From assembly GCF_021295345.1 (NCBI RefSeq), contig NZ_JAIMJB010000027.1, forward strand, positions 1-49,888: 49,888 nucleotides of DNA, read 5' to 3'. Both the position numbers and the translations under genes were made by a program. The DNA is from Motilimonas eburnea. GTDB lineage: Bacteria; Pseudomonadota; Gammaproteobacteria; Enterobacterales; CBDFNC01. Shown in pieces: positions 1-10,276 of the stretch; position 1 is the first letter of the stretch; each line of letters begins with the position of its first letter. A model generated the notes under the pieces. That model was not told the DNA's origin, ran no database searches, and worked only from the letters and a program-made list of their open reading frames with translations.

Positions 1-70
1 GGCGATTCGTTACCATTGCGTTGTTAGCCGTGGCTTTCAACATGAGTATTCACACAGATTGCATGATTAG

Positions 71-83
71 ATTGTTAAAGAAC
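71..83 (-). promoter_or_regulatory. rRNA operon boxA antiterminator in the 16S leader
   Basis: Read on the minus strand this is GTTCTTTAACAAT, followed by a leader like the enterobacterial pre-16S leader (boxA then a CAATCTGTGTG stretch). It lies downstream of two rrn-type promoters, so a 16S gene should begin just beyond position 1. In rRNA operons boxA RNA recruits the NusB/S10 antitermination complex. The rRNA itself is not in the window. Confidence 0.85.
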
Positions 84-124
84 GTTGACTCAGTGGCTTT
101 CGCTTCACCTCGTCAGGGCTGCGC

Positions 125-152
125 ATTTTACGCTAGCCGCTTTGAAAGTCAA
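125..152 (-). promoter_or_regulatory. rRNA operon promoter P2 (proximal)
   Basis: On the minus strand a -35 TTGACT (147-152) and a -10 TAAAAT (125-130) are separated by 16 bp and followed by a GCGC discriminator. Short spacing plus a GC-rich discriminator is typical of stringently controlled rRNA promoters. It lies between P1 and boxA. Confidence 0.8.
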
Positions 153-272
153 TCGTTAATTTTAACAAATTTTCGATTTTTCTTTCTGGCGTTCAAACTG
201 AGGTTTGAGGCCAACTGATGTGGCTTCAAGCCTTGCTCCGTAAGAGCCGCTGCGCCGTGTCAGTGGATGCGC

Positions 273-300
273 ATTATAGGGAGATTCGATTTCGGCGCAA
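273..300 (-). promoter_or_regulatory. rRNA operon promoter P1 (distal)
   Basis: On the minus strand a -35 TTGCGC (295-300) and a perfect -10 TATAAT (273-278) are separated by 16 bp, followed by a GCGC discriminator. The upstream DNA (about 301-330) is AT-rich with an A6 tract, suiting an UP element. Transcription should start near 266 and run off the left edge. The geometry matches P2. Confidence 0.8.
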
Positions 301-408
301 GGCTTTTTTGTAAGAAATCTGCAATTAAATTTACAGCACAAGTTACCATCAAGTTATCCACAAAATTCCCCCAGAGTTATTGATAAAAGCCACCTTGTTT
401 ACAATAAG

Positions 409-442
409 AAAGGCCTTATCTAAATGCTTAGATAAGGCCTTT
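409..442 (-). terminator. Intrinsic terminator of the thi operon
   Basis: A perfect 15-bp inverted repeat (409-423 and 428-442) with a 4-nt ATGC loop. On the minus strand the stem is followed by a T-rich stretch. It sits between the end of thiH and the rrn promoters, so it would keep thi transcripts out of the rRNA operon. The symmetric stem could also act on the plus strand. Confidence 0.8.
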
Positions 443-461
443 ATGACTCACATGAAACTAA

Positions 462-1577
462 TTATTGGCTTAAGCTTGGATCCCAATCTTTCCAAACCAC
501 TTCATAACCACGGGATTTCACCATCTGCGCAACCACATCTGGTGCTCTGTCATCTGATATTTCAAATTGCTCTAATGCTTTTTCTGACGTATCGGCATAA
601 CCGCCGGGTTGCGTACTTGAGCCTGCGCTCATAGTGGTGATGCCCAACGGAATAACATGGTTGCGAAAATGTTCCGACTCACGCGTTGATAATGACAACT
701 CAACCTCAGGGCTAAATAAACGATAAGCACAGATCAATTGCACCAACTGTTTATCTGTCATGATCGACTTTGGCTGAAAGCCCCCTTCGCATGGGCGAAG
801 ACGTGGAAATGAGATGGTATAGCGAGTTTGCCAATACTTTTTCTCTAAGTAAGCCAAATGAGAGGCGACAAAGAAACAATCGGTACGCCATTCTTCTAGA
901 CCAATTAGACTACCTATCCCTATCTTATGTACGCCAGCGCGACCCAATCTATCAGCCGTGTCTAATCGATACCAAAAATCCGACTTCTTGCCTTTTAGGT
1001 GATGCTCTGCATAAGTCACCGTATTATAGGTTTCCTGATAAACCAACACCGCATCTAAACCTAGTTCGATAAGCGCTTCGTATTCATCTTGGTCAAGGGG
1101 CTGCACTTCAATCGTAATATGAGAGAAGTATTGTCTGATCAATGGAAAGGCTTGGCGAAAGTATTCCATACCTACTTTTTTTTCTGACTCACCCGTCACC
1201 AACAAAATATGGTCAAAGCCCATTCTTTTGATGGCTTTGAGTTCAGCTTCCAGCTGCTCCATATCTAATGTGGTACGACGGATCTTATTACCCATTGAAA
1301 AACCACAATAGGTGCAGATGTTGCTACACATATTAGAAAGGTATAAAGGAATGTAAAATTGCACCGTTTTACCAAAGCGCTGCTGAGTCAGCGCCATGGA
1401 TTTTTGTGCCATTTGCTCAAGGTAAGGCTCGGCCGCCGGTGAGATCAAAGCCTTAAAGTCTTCAATACTCAAACGCGACTTAGTTAGCGCTCGTTCAACA
1501 TCCTTGGCCGTCTTACTGTAGATAGAAAGACGTACATCATCCCAATTAAGGGCTTTTAGCTGCTCGGCGAAGCTCAT
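462..1577 (-). CDS. thiH: 2-iminoacetate synthase ThiH (radical SAM tyrosine lyase)
   Basis: ThiH cleaves tyrosine with S-adenosylmethionine to give dehydroglycine (2-iminoacetate) and p-cresol, supplying the C2-N unit of the thiazole ring in the anaerobic-type thiamine route. The 371-aa protein carries the radical-SAM cluster motif CxxxCxxC at C84, C88 and C91. Its length is close to the usual 370-380 aa. It is the last gene of the leftward thi operon; its start overlaps the thiG stop by 4 bp (ATGA), suggesting translational coupling. Having ThiH rather than glycine oxidase ThiO points to the enterobacterial type of thiazole synthesis. The terminator follows about 20 bp downstream. Confidence 0.96.
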   Translation of the reverse strand: MSFAEQLKALNWDDVRLSIYSKTAKDVERALTKSRLSIEDFKALISPAAEPYLEQMAQKSMALTQQRFGKTVQFYIPLYLSNMCSNICTYCGFSMGNKIRRTTLDMEQLEAELKAIKRMGFDHILLVTGESEKKVGMEYFRQAFPLIRQYFSHITIEVQPLDQDEYEALIELGLDAVLVYQETYNTVTYAEHHLKGKKSDFWYRLDTADRLGRAGVHKIGIGSLIGLEEWRTDCFFVASHLAYLEKKYWQTRYTISFPRLRPCEGGFQPKSIMTDKQLVQLICAYRLFSPEVELSLSTRESEHFRNHVIPLGITTMSAGSSTQPGGYADTSEKALEQFEISDDRAPDVVAQMVKSRGYEVVWKDWDPSLSQ

Positions 1578-2341
1578 GCTCCCTCCAAGAAGGCCGTTAA
1601 AGGACTCGATGCCACCGCTTGCTGAACTTGACCTGCCAATCCAGCTTCGTAAGCCATACGGCCCGATGCCACCGCCATGGCAAAAGCGCGGCTCATGGCA
1701 ACGGGATCGCCTGCAACCGCAATCGCCGTATTAACCAATACCGCATCAGCGCCCAGCTCCATGGCCAACGCGGCATGACTTGGACTGCCGATCCCAGCAT
1801 CGACGACGACCGGCACATTAGCTTGCTCTATGATGATTTCCAAAAAGTCCTGCGTGCGTATGCCTTTATTAGAGCCAATTGGCGCACCTAAGGGCATCAC
1901 TGCTGCACAGCCCACTTCTTCAAGGCGTTTACACAATACCGGATCGGCGTGCACATAAGGCAGCACCACAAACCCCTCGCGCGCGAGCTCTTCTGCTGCT
2001 GTTAGGGTTTCAATGGGATCGGGCAATAGGTATTTAGGATCAGGATGAATTTCAAGTTTCACCCAATTAGTTTGCAGTGCTTCTCTGGCAAGTTTAGCCG
2101 CAAATACCGCTTCCTTAGCAGTACGGGCGCCCGAGGTATTTGGCAGTAAGTTCATGCCATTGGCGATGAGCGGCGCCAAAATATCATCATCACGATTTTG
2201 CATATCAACGCGTTTTAGCGCCATGGTCACCAGTTGTGAACCCGATGCCGCCAGCGCATCCACCATGCTTTTCTTGTCTGAAAATTTGCCCGTGCCGGTG
2301 AATAAGCGCGAACTAAACGTTTTATCCGCTATGGTTAACAT
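1574..2341 (-). CDS. thiG: Thiazole synthase ThiG
   Basis: ThiG condenses 1-deoxy-D-xylulose 5-phosphate, dehydroglycine and sulfur from ThiS thiocarboxylate to form the thiazole phosphate. The 255-aa TIM-barrel protein has the expected Schiff-base lysine in WVKLEIHPD (K95). C-terminal glycine-rich phosphate-binding segments ([24 protein letters not shown]) are also present. It directly follows thiS (2-bp gap) and overlaps thiH, matching the ThiG-ThiH complex known in enterobacteria. Full length and no sign of damage. Confidence 0.97.
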   Translation of the reverse strand: MLTIADKTFSSRLFTGTGKFSDKKSMVDALAASGSQLVTMALKRVDMQNRDDDILAPLIANGMNLLPNTSGARTAKEAVFAAKLAREALQTNWVKLEIHPDPKYLLPDPIETLTAAEELAREGFVVLPYVHADPVLCKRLEEVGCAAVMPLGAPIGSNKGIRTQDFLEIIIEQANVPVVVDAGIGSPSHAALAMELGADAVLVNTAIAVAGDPVAMSRAFAMAVASGRMAYEAGLAGQVQQAVASSPLTAFLEGA

Positions 2342-2343
2342 GA

Positions 2344-2553
2344 TTAGCCTCCTGCTATGGCTTGAAACAAGGCGATATCATCGCCGTCCTGTAACACATG
2401 ATCAGGCCATTCGCTTCGACTGATAATGTTTTGGTTAATGGCTAACGCCATCCCTTGCTCCGCATGGCCTAATGCTGCTAACAAGTCGATGACTTTCGTC
2501 GCTTTTGCAACCTGCTGCGATTGGCCATTGATGACGATGGTAATTTCTTTCAT
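2344..2553 (-). CDS. thiS: Sulfur carrier protein ThiS
   Basis: A 69-aa ubiquitin-fold sulfur carrier ending in the diagnostic Gly-Gly (AIAGG). ThiF adenylates this C-terminus and it is then converted to the thiocarboxylate that donates sulfur to ThiG. It sits between thiF (25 bp upstream) and thiG (2 bp downstream), the normal order. It is slightly longer than the about 66-aa E. coli protein. Confidence 0.95.
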   Translation of the reverse strand: MKEITIVINGQSQQVAKATKVIDLLAALGHAEQGMALAINQNIISRSEWPDHVLQDGDDIALFQAIAGG

Positions 2554-2577
2554 ATAGTAAATTTGGCTCTAACTAGA

Positions 2578-3333
2578 TCACTTGGAATACGGCTGGCAGA
2601 CTGGGCAGTCTGGGTCACGCTTAATTGCAAAGCTCTGCCAATTTAAAGACAAGCCATCAAACAGCTTAAGCTGATTTTTGATGCCACTTGGCAGTCCCAC
2701 GATATATTTAATGGCTTCTAAGGCTTGCAATGACCCTATGGTGCCAACTACCGGTCCGAGCACGCCTGAATTGCTACAATTTAGGGCTTGCTCCTCGGTA
2801 GATGGAAATAAGCAGTGGTAACACGCACTATCTGGTTGGCTAAAATCAAACATCATCAGCTGGCCTTCAAGTCGTATGCCCGCGCCCACAATCAAAGGCG
2901 TCTTAGTTTGGCAACAGACTTGGCTGATCAAATGCCGACTCGCCAAATTATCGGTGCAATCCAAGACGATATCGGCTAAACCAATCTCCATTGCCAGTTG
3001 GCTTTGCGCCATCTTTTTGTTGATCACGCGAATGCGAATGTGATCATTAAGTGCCAGTAGACGCGATTTTGCTGCATCGACCTTAGCTTGACCTACTTGC
3101 TCACTGTCATAACAAATTTGCCGCTGCAAATTAGTTACATCTAACTGGTCAAAGTCCGCCAACACCAGCGAGCCGACACCCGCAGCCGCTAGATACATAG
3201 ACGCCGGCGCGCCTAAGCCGCCCATGCCCATGATCAAAACCTTAGCTTGTTTGAGTTTTAGCTGGCCCGCTTCACCGACGTTCTCCAGTAACAAATGACG
3301 GCTATATCTGAGGGTTTCGGCATCGTTAAGCAT
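2578..3333 (-). CDS. thiF: ThiS adenylyltransferase ThiF
   Basis: An E1-like/MoeB-family enzyme that activates the ThiS C-terminus with ATP. Visible features are the nucleotide-binding GMGGLGAP near residue 40, two zinc-binding CxxC pairs (CYHC near 172 and CPVC near 244), and a conserved Cys in NCSNSGVLGP near 187. A TTG codon lies one codon upstream (3336), but ATG at 3333 is preferred because GGAG lies about 9 nt before it. The gene starts right after the thiDE stop and precedes thiS, so it is co-translated within the thi operon. Confidence 0.94.
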   Translation of the reverse strand: MLNDAETLRYSRHLLLENVGEAGQLKLKQAKVLIMGMGGLGAPASMYLAAAGVGSLVLADFDQLDVTNLQRQICYDSEQVGQAKVDAAKSRLLALNDHIRIRVINKKMAQSQLAMEIGLADIVLDCTDNLASRHLISQVCCQTKTPLIVGAGIRLEGQLMMFDFSQPDSACYHCLFPSTEEQALNCSNSGVLGPVVGTIGSLQALEAIKYIVGLPSGIKNQLKLFDGLSLNWQSFAIKRDPDCPVCQPYSK

Positions 3334-3336
3334 CAA

Positions 3337-4854
3337 TTAAGACTCCATCACCGCATTAAAGGCGTCAACCACGGCTTTGGGATCATCCGCCAAAGTGATC
3401 GCCGTGACCACAGCTATGCTGCCAACGCCCGTTTGCCACACCATAGGCGCTCGCTCTAGATTAATACCACCAATAGCTACGGTTGGAATGTCGTTCATTA
3501 AGGCTGCGTATTTTTCTAACCGAATCAAACCTTGCGGCCGCGACGGCATATCTTTGGTTTGAGTTGGGAAAATATGGCCCAATGCGATATAGCTAGGCTG
3601 TAATTTTTTCGCCCGTAGCATTTCATAATAGCCATGGGTACTTAAACCTAGCCTTAAACCCGCGCGACTGATTTGCGGTAACACCGCATCATTAAGATCT
3701 TCTTGGCCAAGATGGACGCCATAAGCGCCATGCTTAATCGCCAATTGCCAATAATCATTGATAAACATGCGGGCGTTGTATTGTTTGCCCAAGGCAATGG
3801 CGGCAATCACATCCGCTTCCACCTCGTCGTCGCTTTTATCTTTGATTCTCAGTTGCAGGGTTTTTACGCCCATCTCGAGTAAACGTTGGCACCAGTCGAC
3901 CGAGTCCACCACGGGATAAAGTCCGAGCTTGTCGGTATCACAGCGCGCAAAGCCTTGGCCTTCGGCCAACTCACCTTGCAGATTTAGCAATCGCCCTAGT
4001 TCAGAGCCTGGCAAGATAACCTCAGGGAAATCCACCGGATCCGTTGGCCAACCTAAATGAGCCACAGGGCCAGGACCTTTACCTTTACTTGAAGCCGCTT
4101 TTAAGCCTTGATTTAAGTAAGCCTTGGCAACCACTAAGGCATCTTCAATCGGGTAATCGAGCGCTAATACTGTGGCAATCGCAGACGATAAACTGCAACC
4201 AGTACCGTGACTATGAGGACTGTCGATGCGCAACGTGCCAAGCACAATTTCGCGTTCACCATCGGTCCAGAAGTCCATACAGACATCGTCCACCAGCTCC
4301 AAATGGCCGCCTTTGATCAAGATGCTGCCACAGCCTTTATCCAGCAACACCTTGGCACTGCGGCGAATATCGTGACTAGAAGTAATGATCACTTGCGTCA
4401 GCACCTCTAGCTCATCGGCGTTAGGCGTGAGTAGGTCGATATAAGGTAAAAGGGTATCTAAAACAGCTTGTTGCAAACCTGCTTGTGCCATATTAGCACC
4501 GCTTGAGGCCACCGCGATGGGATCATAAATAACATACGGCTTATGGGGTAACTTAGCGAAAAATTTCGCTAATAACTCCACTTGGCTCACCGTGGACAGC
4601 AAGCCTACCTTGATCACGTCGGCCGGCATATCATCGGCAAGGGAATCCAGCTGGCTAAGAAACATCTCATCCGATACCGGCTCCACCAGCCTGACCGCCA
4701 CCGAATTTTGCGCGGTGACCGCACTAATGACACAGCAACCATAACCACCAAGGGCATTGATGGTATGTAAATCTGCTTGGATCCCTGCACCACCGCCTGA
4801 GTCACTGCCCGCTATGGTCCAAACAATCGGAGTACTACTTGAGTTTTTGCTCAT
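3337..4854 (-). CDS. thiDE: Bifunctional HMP-P kinase / thiamine-phosphate synthase (ThiD-ThiE fusion)
   Basis: A 505-aa fusion. The N-terminal half (about 1-275) is a ribokinase-fold ThiD with the [14 protein letters not shown] substrate loop, an HGTGCS catalytic/anion-hole motif and a GKGPGPV segment; it phosphorylates HMP and HMP-P. The C-terminal part (about 305-505) is a ThiE TIM barrel ([30 protein letters not shown]) that joins HMP-PP and thiazole-P. The two halves channel the pyrimidine branch into the final coupling. It lies between thiC and thiF. A stable hairpin separates it from thiC, so its expression may differ from thiC. Confidence 0.95.
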   Translation of the reverse strand: MSKNSSSTPIVWTIAGSDSGGGAGIQADLHTINALGGYGCCVISAVTAQNSVAVRLVEPVSDEMFLSQLDSLADDMPADVIKVGLLSTVSQVELLAKFFAKLPHKPYVIYDPIAVASSGANMAQAGLQQAVLDTLLPYIDLLTPNADELEVLTQVIITSSHDIRRSAKVLLDKGCGSILIKGGHLELVDDVCMDFWTDGEREIVLGTLRIDSPHSHGTGCSLSSAIATVLALDYPIEDALVVAKAYLNQGLKAASSKGKGPGPVAHLGWPTDPVDFPEVILPGSELGRLLNLQGELAEGQGFARCDTDKLGLYPVVDSVDWCQRLLEMGVKTLQLRIKDKSDDEVEADVIAAIALGKQYNARMFINDYWQLAIKHGAYGVHLGQEDLNDAVLPQISRAGLRLGLSTHGYYEMLRAKKLQPSYIALGHIFPTQTKDMPSRPQGLIRLEKYAALMNDIPTVAIGGINLERAPMVWQTGVGSIAVVTAITLADDPKAVVDAFNAVMES

Positions 4855-4896
4855 CTCTTGCCCCTAAGCCCGTTCACATTGCACCAAATTAATTAT

Positions 4897-4926
4897 GTTA
4901 GCCTGCCATATTAGTGGCAGGCTAAC
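4897..4926 (-). terminator. Intercistronic hairpin between thiC and thiDE
   Basis: A perfect 12-bp inverted repeat (4897-4908 and 4915-4926) with a 6-nt loop in the 99-bp gap between thiC and thiDE. On the minus strand the stem is followed by an AT-rich but not uridine-only stretch (ATAATTAATTTGG). It could be a leaky terminator or a 3'-end stabiliser that raises thiC relative to the downstream genes. The hairpin is visible; its function is inferred. Confidence 0.55.
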
Positions 4927-4953
4927 ACTAAGGTTTCGATTAAAATCAAAGAA

Positions 4954-6891
<1,938 letters not shown>

Positions 6892-6979
6892 TCACCTTGA
6901 TTCCAGTTAAGTGTGACGAATTGCTTGCCGAGAGGTGGAGGTATAAACCTATATAGATCTGTTTTTAAAAAGGTTTAGC

Positions 6980-7076
6980 CTTGTTCCCTTCGTAGGTCTT
7001 AACCCAATCAGGTTCCACGGATCCTGCAACTGCAGTCTCAGCCTTAGAGAAAACGTCTCTTTGGCACTCCGACAAG
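6980..7076 (-). promoter_or_regulatory. TPP (THI-element) riboswitch controlling thiC
   Basis: On the minus strand the RNA has the hallmark THI-box pieces in order: GTCGGAGTGCC, GGCTGAGA, ATCCGTGGAACCTGAT and GGGTTAAGACC...GAAGGGAACAAG. The ends pair as P1 (CTTGT with ACAAG). Binding of thiamine pyrophosphate closes the aptamer and lowers expression. Downstream, CCTCCACCTCT at about 6932-6943 could pair with the thiC ribosome-binding site AAGGTG, suggesting translational control. No uridine-tailed terminator is obvious in the expression platform; that mechanism is inferred. Confidence 0.97.
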
Positions 7077-7083
7077 AGCGCTA

Positions 7084-7112
7084 AGTATAATCAAGAGAAC
7101 GCAGAAACAAAA
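7084..7112 (-). promoter_or_regulatory. Probable thiC operon promoter
   Basis: On the minus strand a good -10 TATACT (7084-7089) lies about 8 bp before the riboswitch. The best -35 match (TTTTGT, 7107-7112, 17-bp spacing) is poor. Transcription would start near 7077, so the transcript begins almost directly with the aptamer. Confidence 0.5.
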
Positions 7113-7237
7113 GCAGGAAATGGACAAATAAACATCACGCCTAGACCCAAATCATCTCGCTTGGCGGCAGGAAAAGGGTGAGCTTAGCAGGTTAATAAGC
7201 TAAAATATTCATCATAATGGCAAGTAGGAGAAAGCAT

Positions 7238-7450
7238 ATGACTCATCTTGACGTCCCCTCACCCTGCGTGCGAAATTGCTGTTTAGATGAACAAGACATT
7301 TGCATGGGATGCCATCGCAGCCTAGATGAAATCATTGCTTGGCACGATAGCTCGTATGCACAAAAGCAAGCAATCATCACTCAAGCCAAACAGCGCGCAT
7401 CAAAGGTTAGGCAAGTAGATATGAAACTCAAGCCCCCCTTCACTGGGTAA
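7238..7450 (+). CDS. DUF1289-family small cysteine-rich protein
   Basis: A 70-aa protein with the DUF1289 pattern PSPCVRNCCLDEQDICMGCHRSLDEI: four cysteines close together, as in a small metal- or Fe-S-binding domain, followed by an alpha-helical tail rich in K/Q. The family's function is unknown. ATG at 7238 is chosen because TAGGAG lies 7 bp upstream; an in-frame ATG at 7217 lacks such a site. The gene diverges from the thi operon. Its last 51 bp overlap the 3' end of the convergent histidine kinase gene. Confidence 0.85.
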   Translation: MTHLDVPSPCVRNCCLDEQDICMGCHRSLDEIIAWHDSSYAQKQAIITQAKQRASKVRQVDMKLKPPFTG

Positions 7451-9082
7451 TGAAGCATTAATCTGGCCAGACATTTTCTGCGATACGAGGTTATATACTT
7501 GGTTTAACCCAAGTCCGGCCCCCTGCTGACGCGCCTTAGTGAAAAATGGCTCAAAGATATGCTTGAGCTCCTCATCAGAAACCCCTTTTCCTGAATCTTT
7601 ATAATGAATGATAATGCCATCTTGGTGAGGCTGTGCCGAAATATTGATATCCATAGGCTGATCATCCACAAATCCATGCTGTAAGGAATTAAGCAGCAGA
7701 TTGACGATGACCTGCACCAATGCCCCGGAAAAAGAGCGCACCGTGAGATCTTGTGGAATGCGGTTGTGTACGGTTAATGGTTTATTCTTGATCTCGTGAT
7801 GATAGCTCAGCAGTATATTTTTTATGACATCATGGGGGATCAACACGGCTAAACTATCCGATATTTGGTCCACCGCTAATGCCTTAAAGCTTTTGACCAA
7901 GTTGGCAGCTCGCTCCAAATTACTCTGAATTAACTCTACACTTTCCAAGCTCGTGTCTGCCACATGTTGCAGCGCCGATTTCTTGATCGCCCCGGTGGCC
8001 ATCATATCGCTTAGTTGCTTACTCATCTCTGCCAATAGCGATGAAGCGGTGATCGAAATACCCAAAGGCGTATTGATTTCATGTGCCACCCCAGATACCA
8101 AGCCCCCTAACGACGCGATTTTTTCTGCTTCTATCAGTTTTTCCTGAGTATCAACCAACTGCTTGATCTTCTGCTCTAATTCCAAGGTGCGCTTTTTTAC
8201 CATCAACTCAAGCTCTTCATTCATTTTTTTGAGCTTAAACTCGGCGCGTTTTTTGATAATGACATGGCTGAGCATTGAGCCCAGCAAACCAAAAATCTCT
8301 CTGATATGAGGCGTCAGCGCTCTATGGTGTAACAGATTATCTGCGGCAATAAACCCAATAGGTTTTTCATTATCCCAAAGCGTCACCATGGCTTGCCAGC
8401 CCTTGCCGACCACCTTGTTGTAATGCACCAAATCTTGGTCTTGGAATACGGTGACATAATCGCGCCGAGTAATGGCCTCTAACACGATGGGTGAATGACT
8501 TAATGGCTTACTGAACCCGCGCTCATCCACCACATTACCGAACTCATCTGTGCCAAATGTGCCCACTTGATTAGAGCCTTCCAATAACAGCAAGCCCATG
8601 CGCTCTATCTCGAGCTTTTCTAAAGAAAGTTCAACACTGCGCCGGTATAGAGAGTCCATGTCCGGACTATTACTTAACTCGACCGATATTTTGTGTAGGT
8701 TCTTCAACAACTCTTTGAATCGGGCGCTAGATTGTTCCGTGCCAAATACCGATTTAGTTGCCGCAACAGAATGAGACTCATCGCGAATAACGTATAACAC
8801 GCAGTCGGATTCAGGGTGAACGTAGCGCTCGAGTATCACGAGAAAGGTGATATTGTCTTGGTTTTTAGCTTGGCGATAAGCAGCAGGTACATCACTGACA
8901 TCAACATTAATCAGCTCTTCAAAAGCCATCTGCACTATCTGATCGGGCGCATAGCCAAACATATTACACATGGCCTGATTGGCCTTGATAACTTTATTGT
9001 TACGATCGCAAATAATCATACCATCGGTACTTTTACGATAATGCTGCTCTAATAAGTTAAACAAAACATGTTCTGAGATCAC
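7400..9082 (-). CDS. PAS/GAF sensor histidine kinase
   Basis: A 560-aa soluble-looking hybrid sensor with no clear membrane segments. Order: PAS domain (about 12-115), GAF-like domain (about 125-275), coiled coil (about 285-325), HisKA with the phospho-acceptor His334 in GVAHEINTPLG, then an HATPase domain with N box (NLLLNSLQHG), G1 (DSGKG) and G2 (GAGLGL). No receiver domain and no adjacent response regulator. The GAF-kinase part is clearly paralogous to the kinase at 31735-33264 (shared GTDxFG, VGKGW, DNLLxH). The start is GTG. The 3' end overlaps the DUF1289 gene. Confidence 0.9.
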   Translation of the reverse strand: MISEHVLFNLLEQHYRKSTDGMIICDRNNKVIKANQAMCNMFGYAPDQIVQMAFEELINVDVSDVPAAYRQAKNQDNITFLVILERYVHPESDCVLYVIRDESHSVAATKSVFGTEQSSARFKELLKNLHKISVELSNSPDMDSLYRRSVELSLEKLEIERMGLLLLEGSNQVGTFGTDEFGNVVDERGFSKPLSHSPIVLEAITRRDYVTVFQDQDLVHYNKVVGKGWQAMVTLWDNEKPIGFIAADNLLHHRALTPHIREIFGLLGSMLSHVIIKKRAEFKLKKMNEELELMVKKRTLELEQKIKQLVDTQEKLIEAEKIASLGGLVSGVAHEINTPLGISITASSLLAEMSKQLSDMMATGAIKKSALQHVADTSLESVELIQSNLERAANLVKSFKALAVDQISDSLAVLIPHDVIKNILLSYHHEIKNKPLTVHNRIPQDLTVRSFSGALVQVIVNLLLNSLQHGFVDDQPMDINISAQPHQDGIIIHYKDSGKGVSDEELKHIFEPFFTKARQQGAGLGLNQVYNLVSQKMSGQINASLPSEGGLEFHIYLPNL

Positions 9083-9185
9083 AGACGCCCCGACGTTACT
9101 TCCCTAACTAAATGAAGATTAGTCTATTTTTTCAAGGTCTGCATAAAATGACCGCGCCATCGGAAGCGAACTCAACAGCAAACAA

Positions 9186-10097
9186 CTAGCTCCCTAACAC
9201 CCAACCTAAAGCCAGTAAGCAGCAATAGAGAAAACTGGCCATCGCCGTCATTTTAAGGGCTTGATTTAGGCACTCTCCCTCCTCGGTTTGTTGCAGCGTC
9301 AGCGAGGCTCGCAGCAACAAAGGCAATGCCAACAAAAATCCATAATGAAACGGACTGAAGTCCAAGGTGGACTGATAAACAAGCGAGCTCACCACGGCCA
9401 AGGTCAGTAATCCCCATTGATAGCGGCGCGCGCCAGTTCGCCCTAAACGAAGCGCCAATGTTTTCTTGCCCGCTTTGCGGTCGGTGACGATGTCTCGGGT
9501 ATTATTGATATTGAGGACACTGGTCGCCAGCGCACCACAGCTTATAGCAGGAAGAAATATCAACCAATTCAAACTAAGTTGATACAGGTAAAAGCTGCCC
9601 ATGACCCCCAATAGGCCAAAAAATAGAAAAACCGCCAGATCCCCTAAGCCCATGTAACCATAAGGATGCTTACCCATGGTATAGGTGATTGCTGCGACAA
9701 TAGATAACGCCCCTAAGCCAATAAAGCTCAGCCACTGCCAAATATCATCAAAAACATAATGTAATAGGCCTAAACCGGACAAAATGGCCAGCAAGGTCGT
9801 CAGACCAATGGCTATTCGCATCTGCAATGGGGTCACTAAGCCCGCTTGTGTGACTCGCAAAGGCCCAATACGCTCAGCATCATCCGCGCCAGTCAAGGCA
9901 TCGCCGTAATCATTGGCTAAATTAGAAATAATTTGCAGCAAGATAGCCGTCAACAAACATAAAATAAGTATGACAGCATCAAACACTTGATACTGATATG
10001 CCAAACCCGCAGCGGTCACAATCGAGCCACAAGCCAGAGGCAAAGTTCGCGGCCGAATGGCAGGCAGCCAAACCTGATACCAAGATTGTTGTTGCAT
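9186..10097 (-). CDS. menA: 1,4-dihydroxy-2-naphthoate polyprenyltransferase MenA
   Basis: An integral-membrane UbiA-family prenyltransferase (303 aa, eight or so hydrophobic segments) that attaches the polyprenyl chain to DHNA, giving demethylmenaquinone. The Mg/diphosphate motif NDYGDALTGAD lies near residue 65, and a second aspartate-rich region (NNTRDIVTDRKAGKKT) near residue 200. It is transcribed divergently from menF, with 179 bp between the coding regions. Together with the plus-strand men genes it covers almost the whole menaquinone route. Confidence 0.95.
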   Translation of the reverse strand: MQQQSWYQVWLPAIRPRTLPLACGSIVTAAGLAYQYQVFDAVILILCLLTAILLQIISNLANDYGDALTGADDAERIGPLRVTQAGLVTPLQMRIAIGLTTLLAILSGLGLLHYVFDDIWQWLSFIGLGALSIVAAITYTMGKHPYGYMGLGDLAVFLFFGLLGVMGSFYLYQLSLNWLIFLPAISCGALATSVLNINNTRDIVTDRKAGKKTLALRLGRTGARRYQWGLLTLAVVSSLVYQSTLDFSPFHYGFLLALPLLLRASLTLQQTEEGECLNQALKMTAMASFLYCCLLALGWVLGS

Positions 10098-10250
10098 TAA
10101 ATTCCCTTCCCCTGCGATGACGAAGGCTGCATTTTCCCTAAGATTCGGTTAAATTAGCAAGCACTTATACCAAATTCAGCTGCAACACTTGATTGCTAAA
10201 CGTTCCATGATGACCCAAACCTAGGTAGCAATCCGGCGCTGTATAGCTTG

Positions 10251-10262
10251 AGAAGATCTTCT
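10251..10262. promoter_or_regulatory. 12-bp palindrome just upstream of menF
   Basis: A perfect palindrome AGAAGATCTTCT lies 14 bp before the menF start codon, next to a TATAGC sequence that could serve as a -10. It could be an operator or part of a 5' hairpin near the start site. No regulator can be named from the sequence. Confidence 0.3.
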
Positions 10263-10276
10263 TTTGTGAAAATTTG

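Noticed and set aside
354-362. Perfect DnaA box TTATCCACA near the rrn promoters as a replication-origin sign
   Set aside because: Only one other box (49257-49265) was seen, and neither is clustered or near an AT-rich unwinding region or dnaA/gidA genes; chance is adequate.
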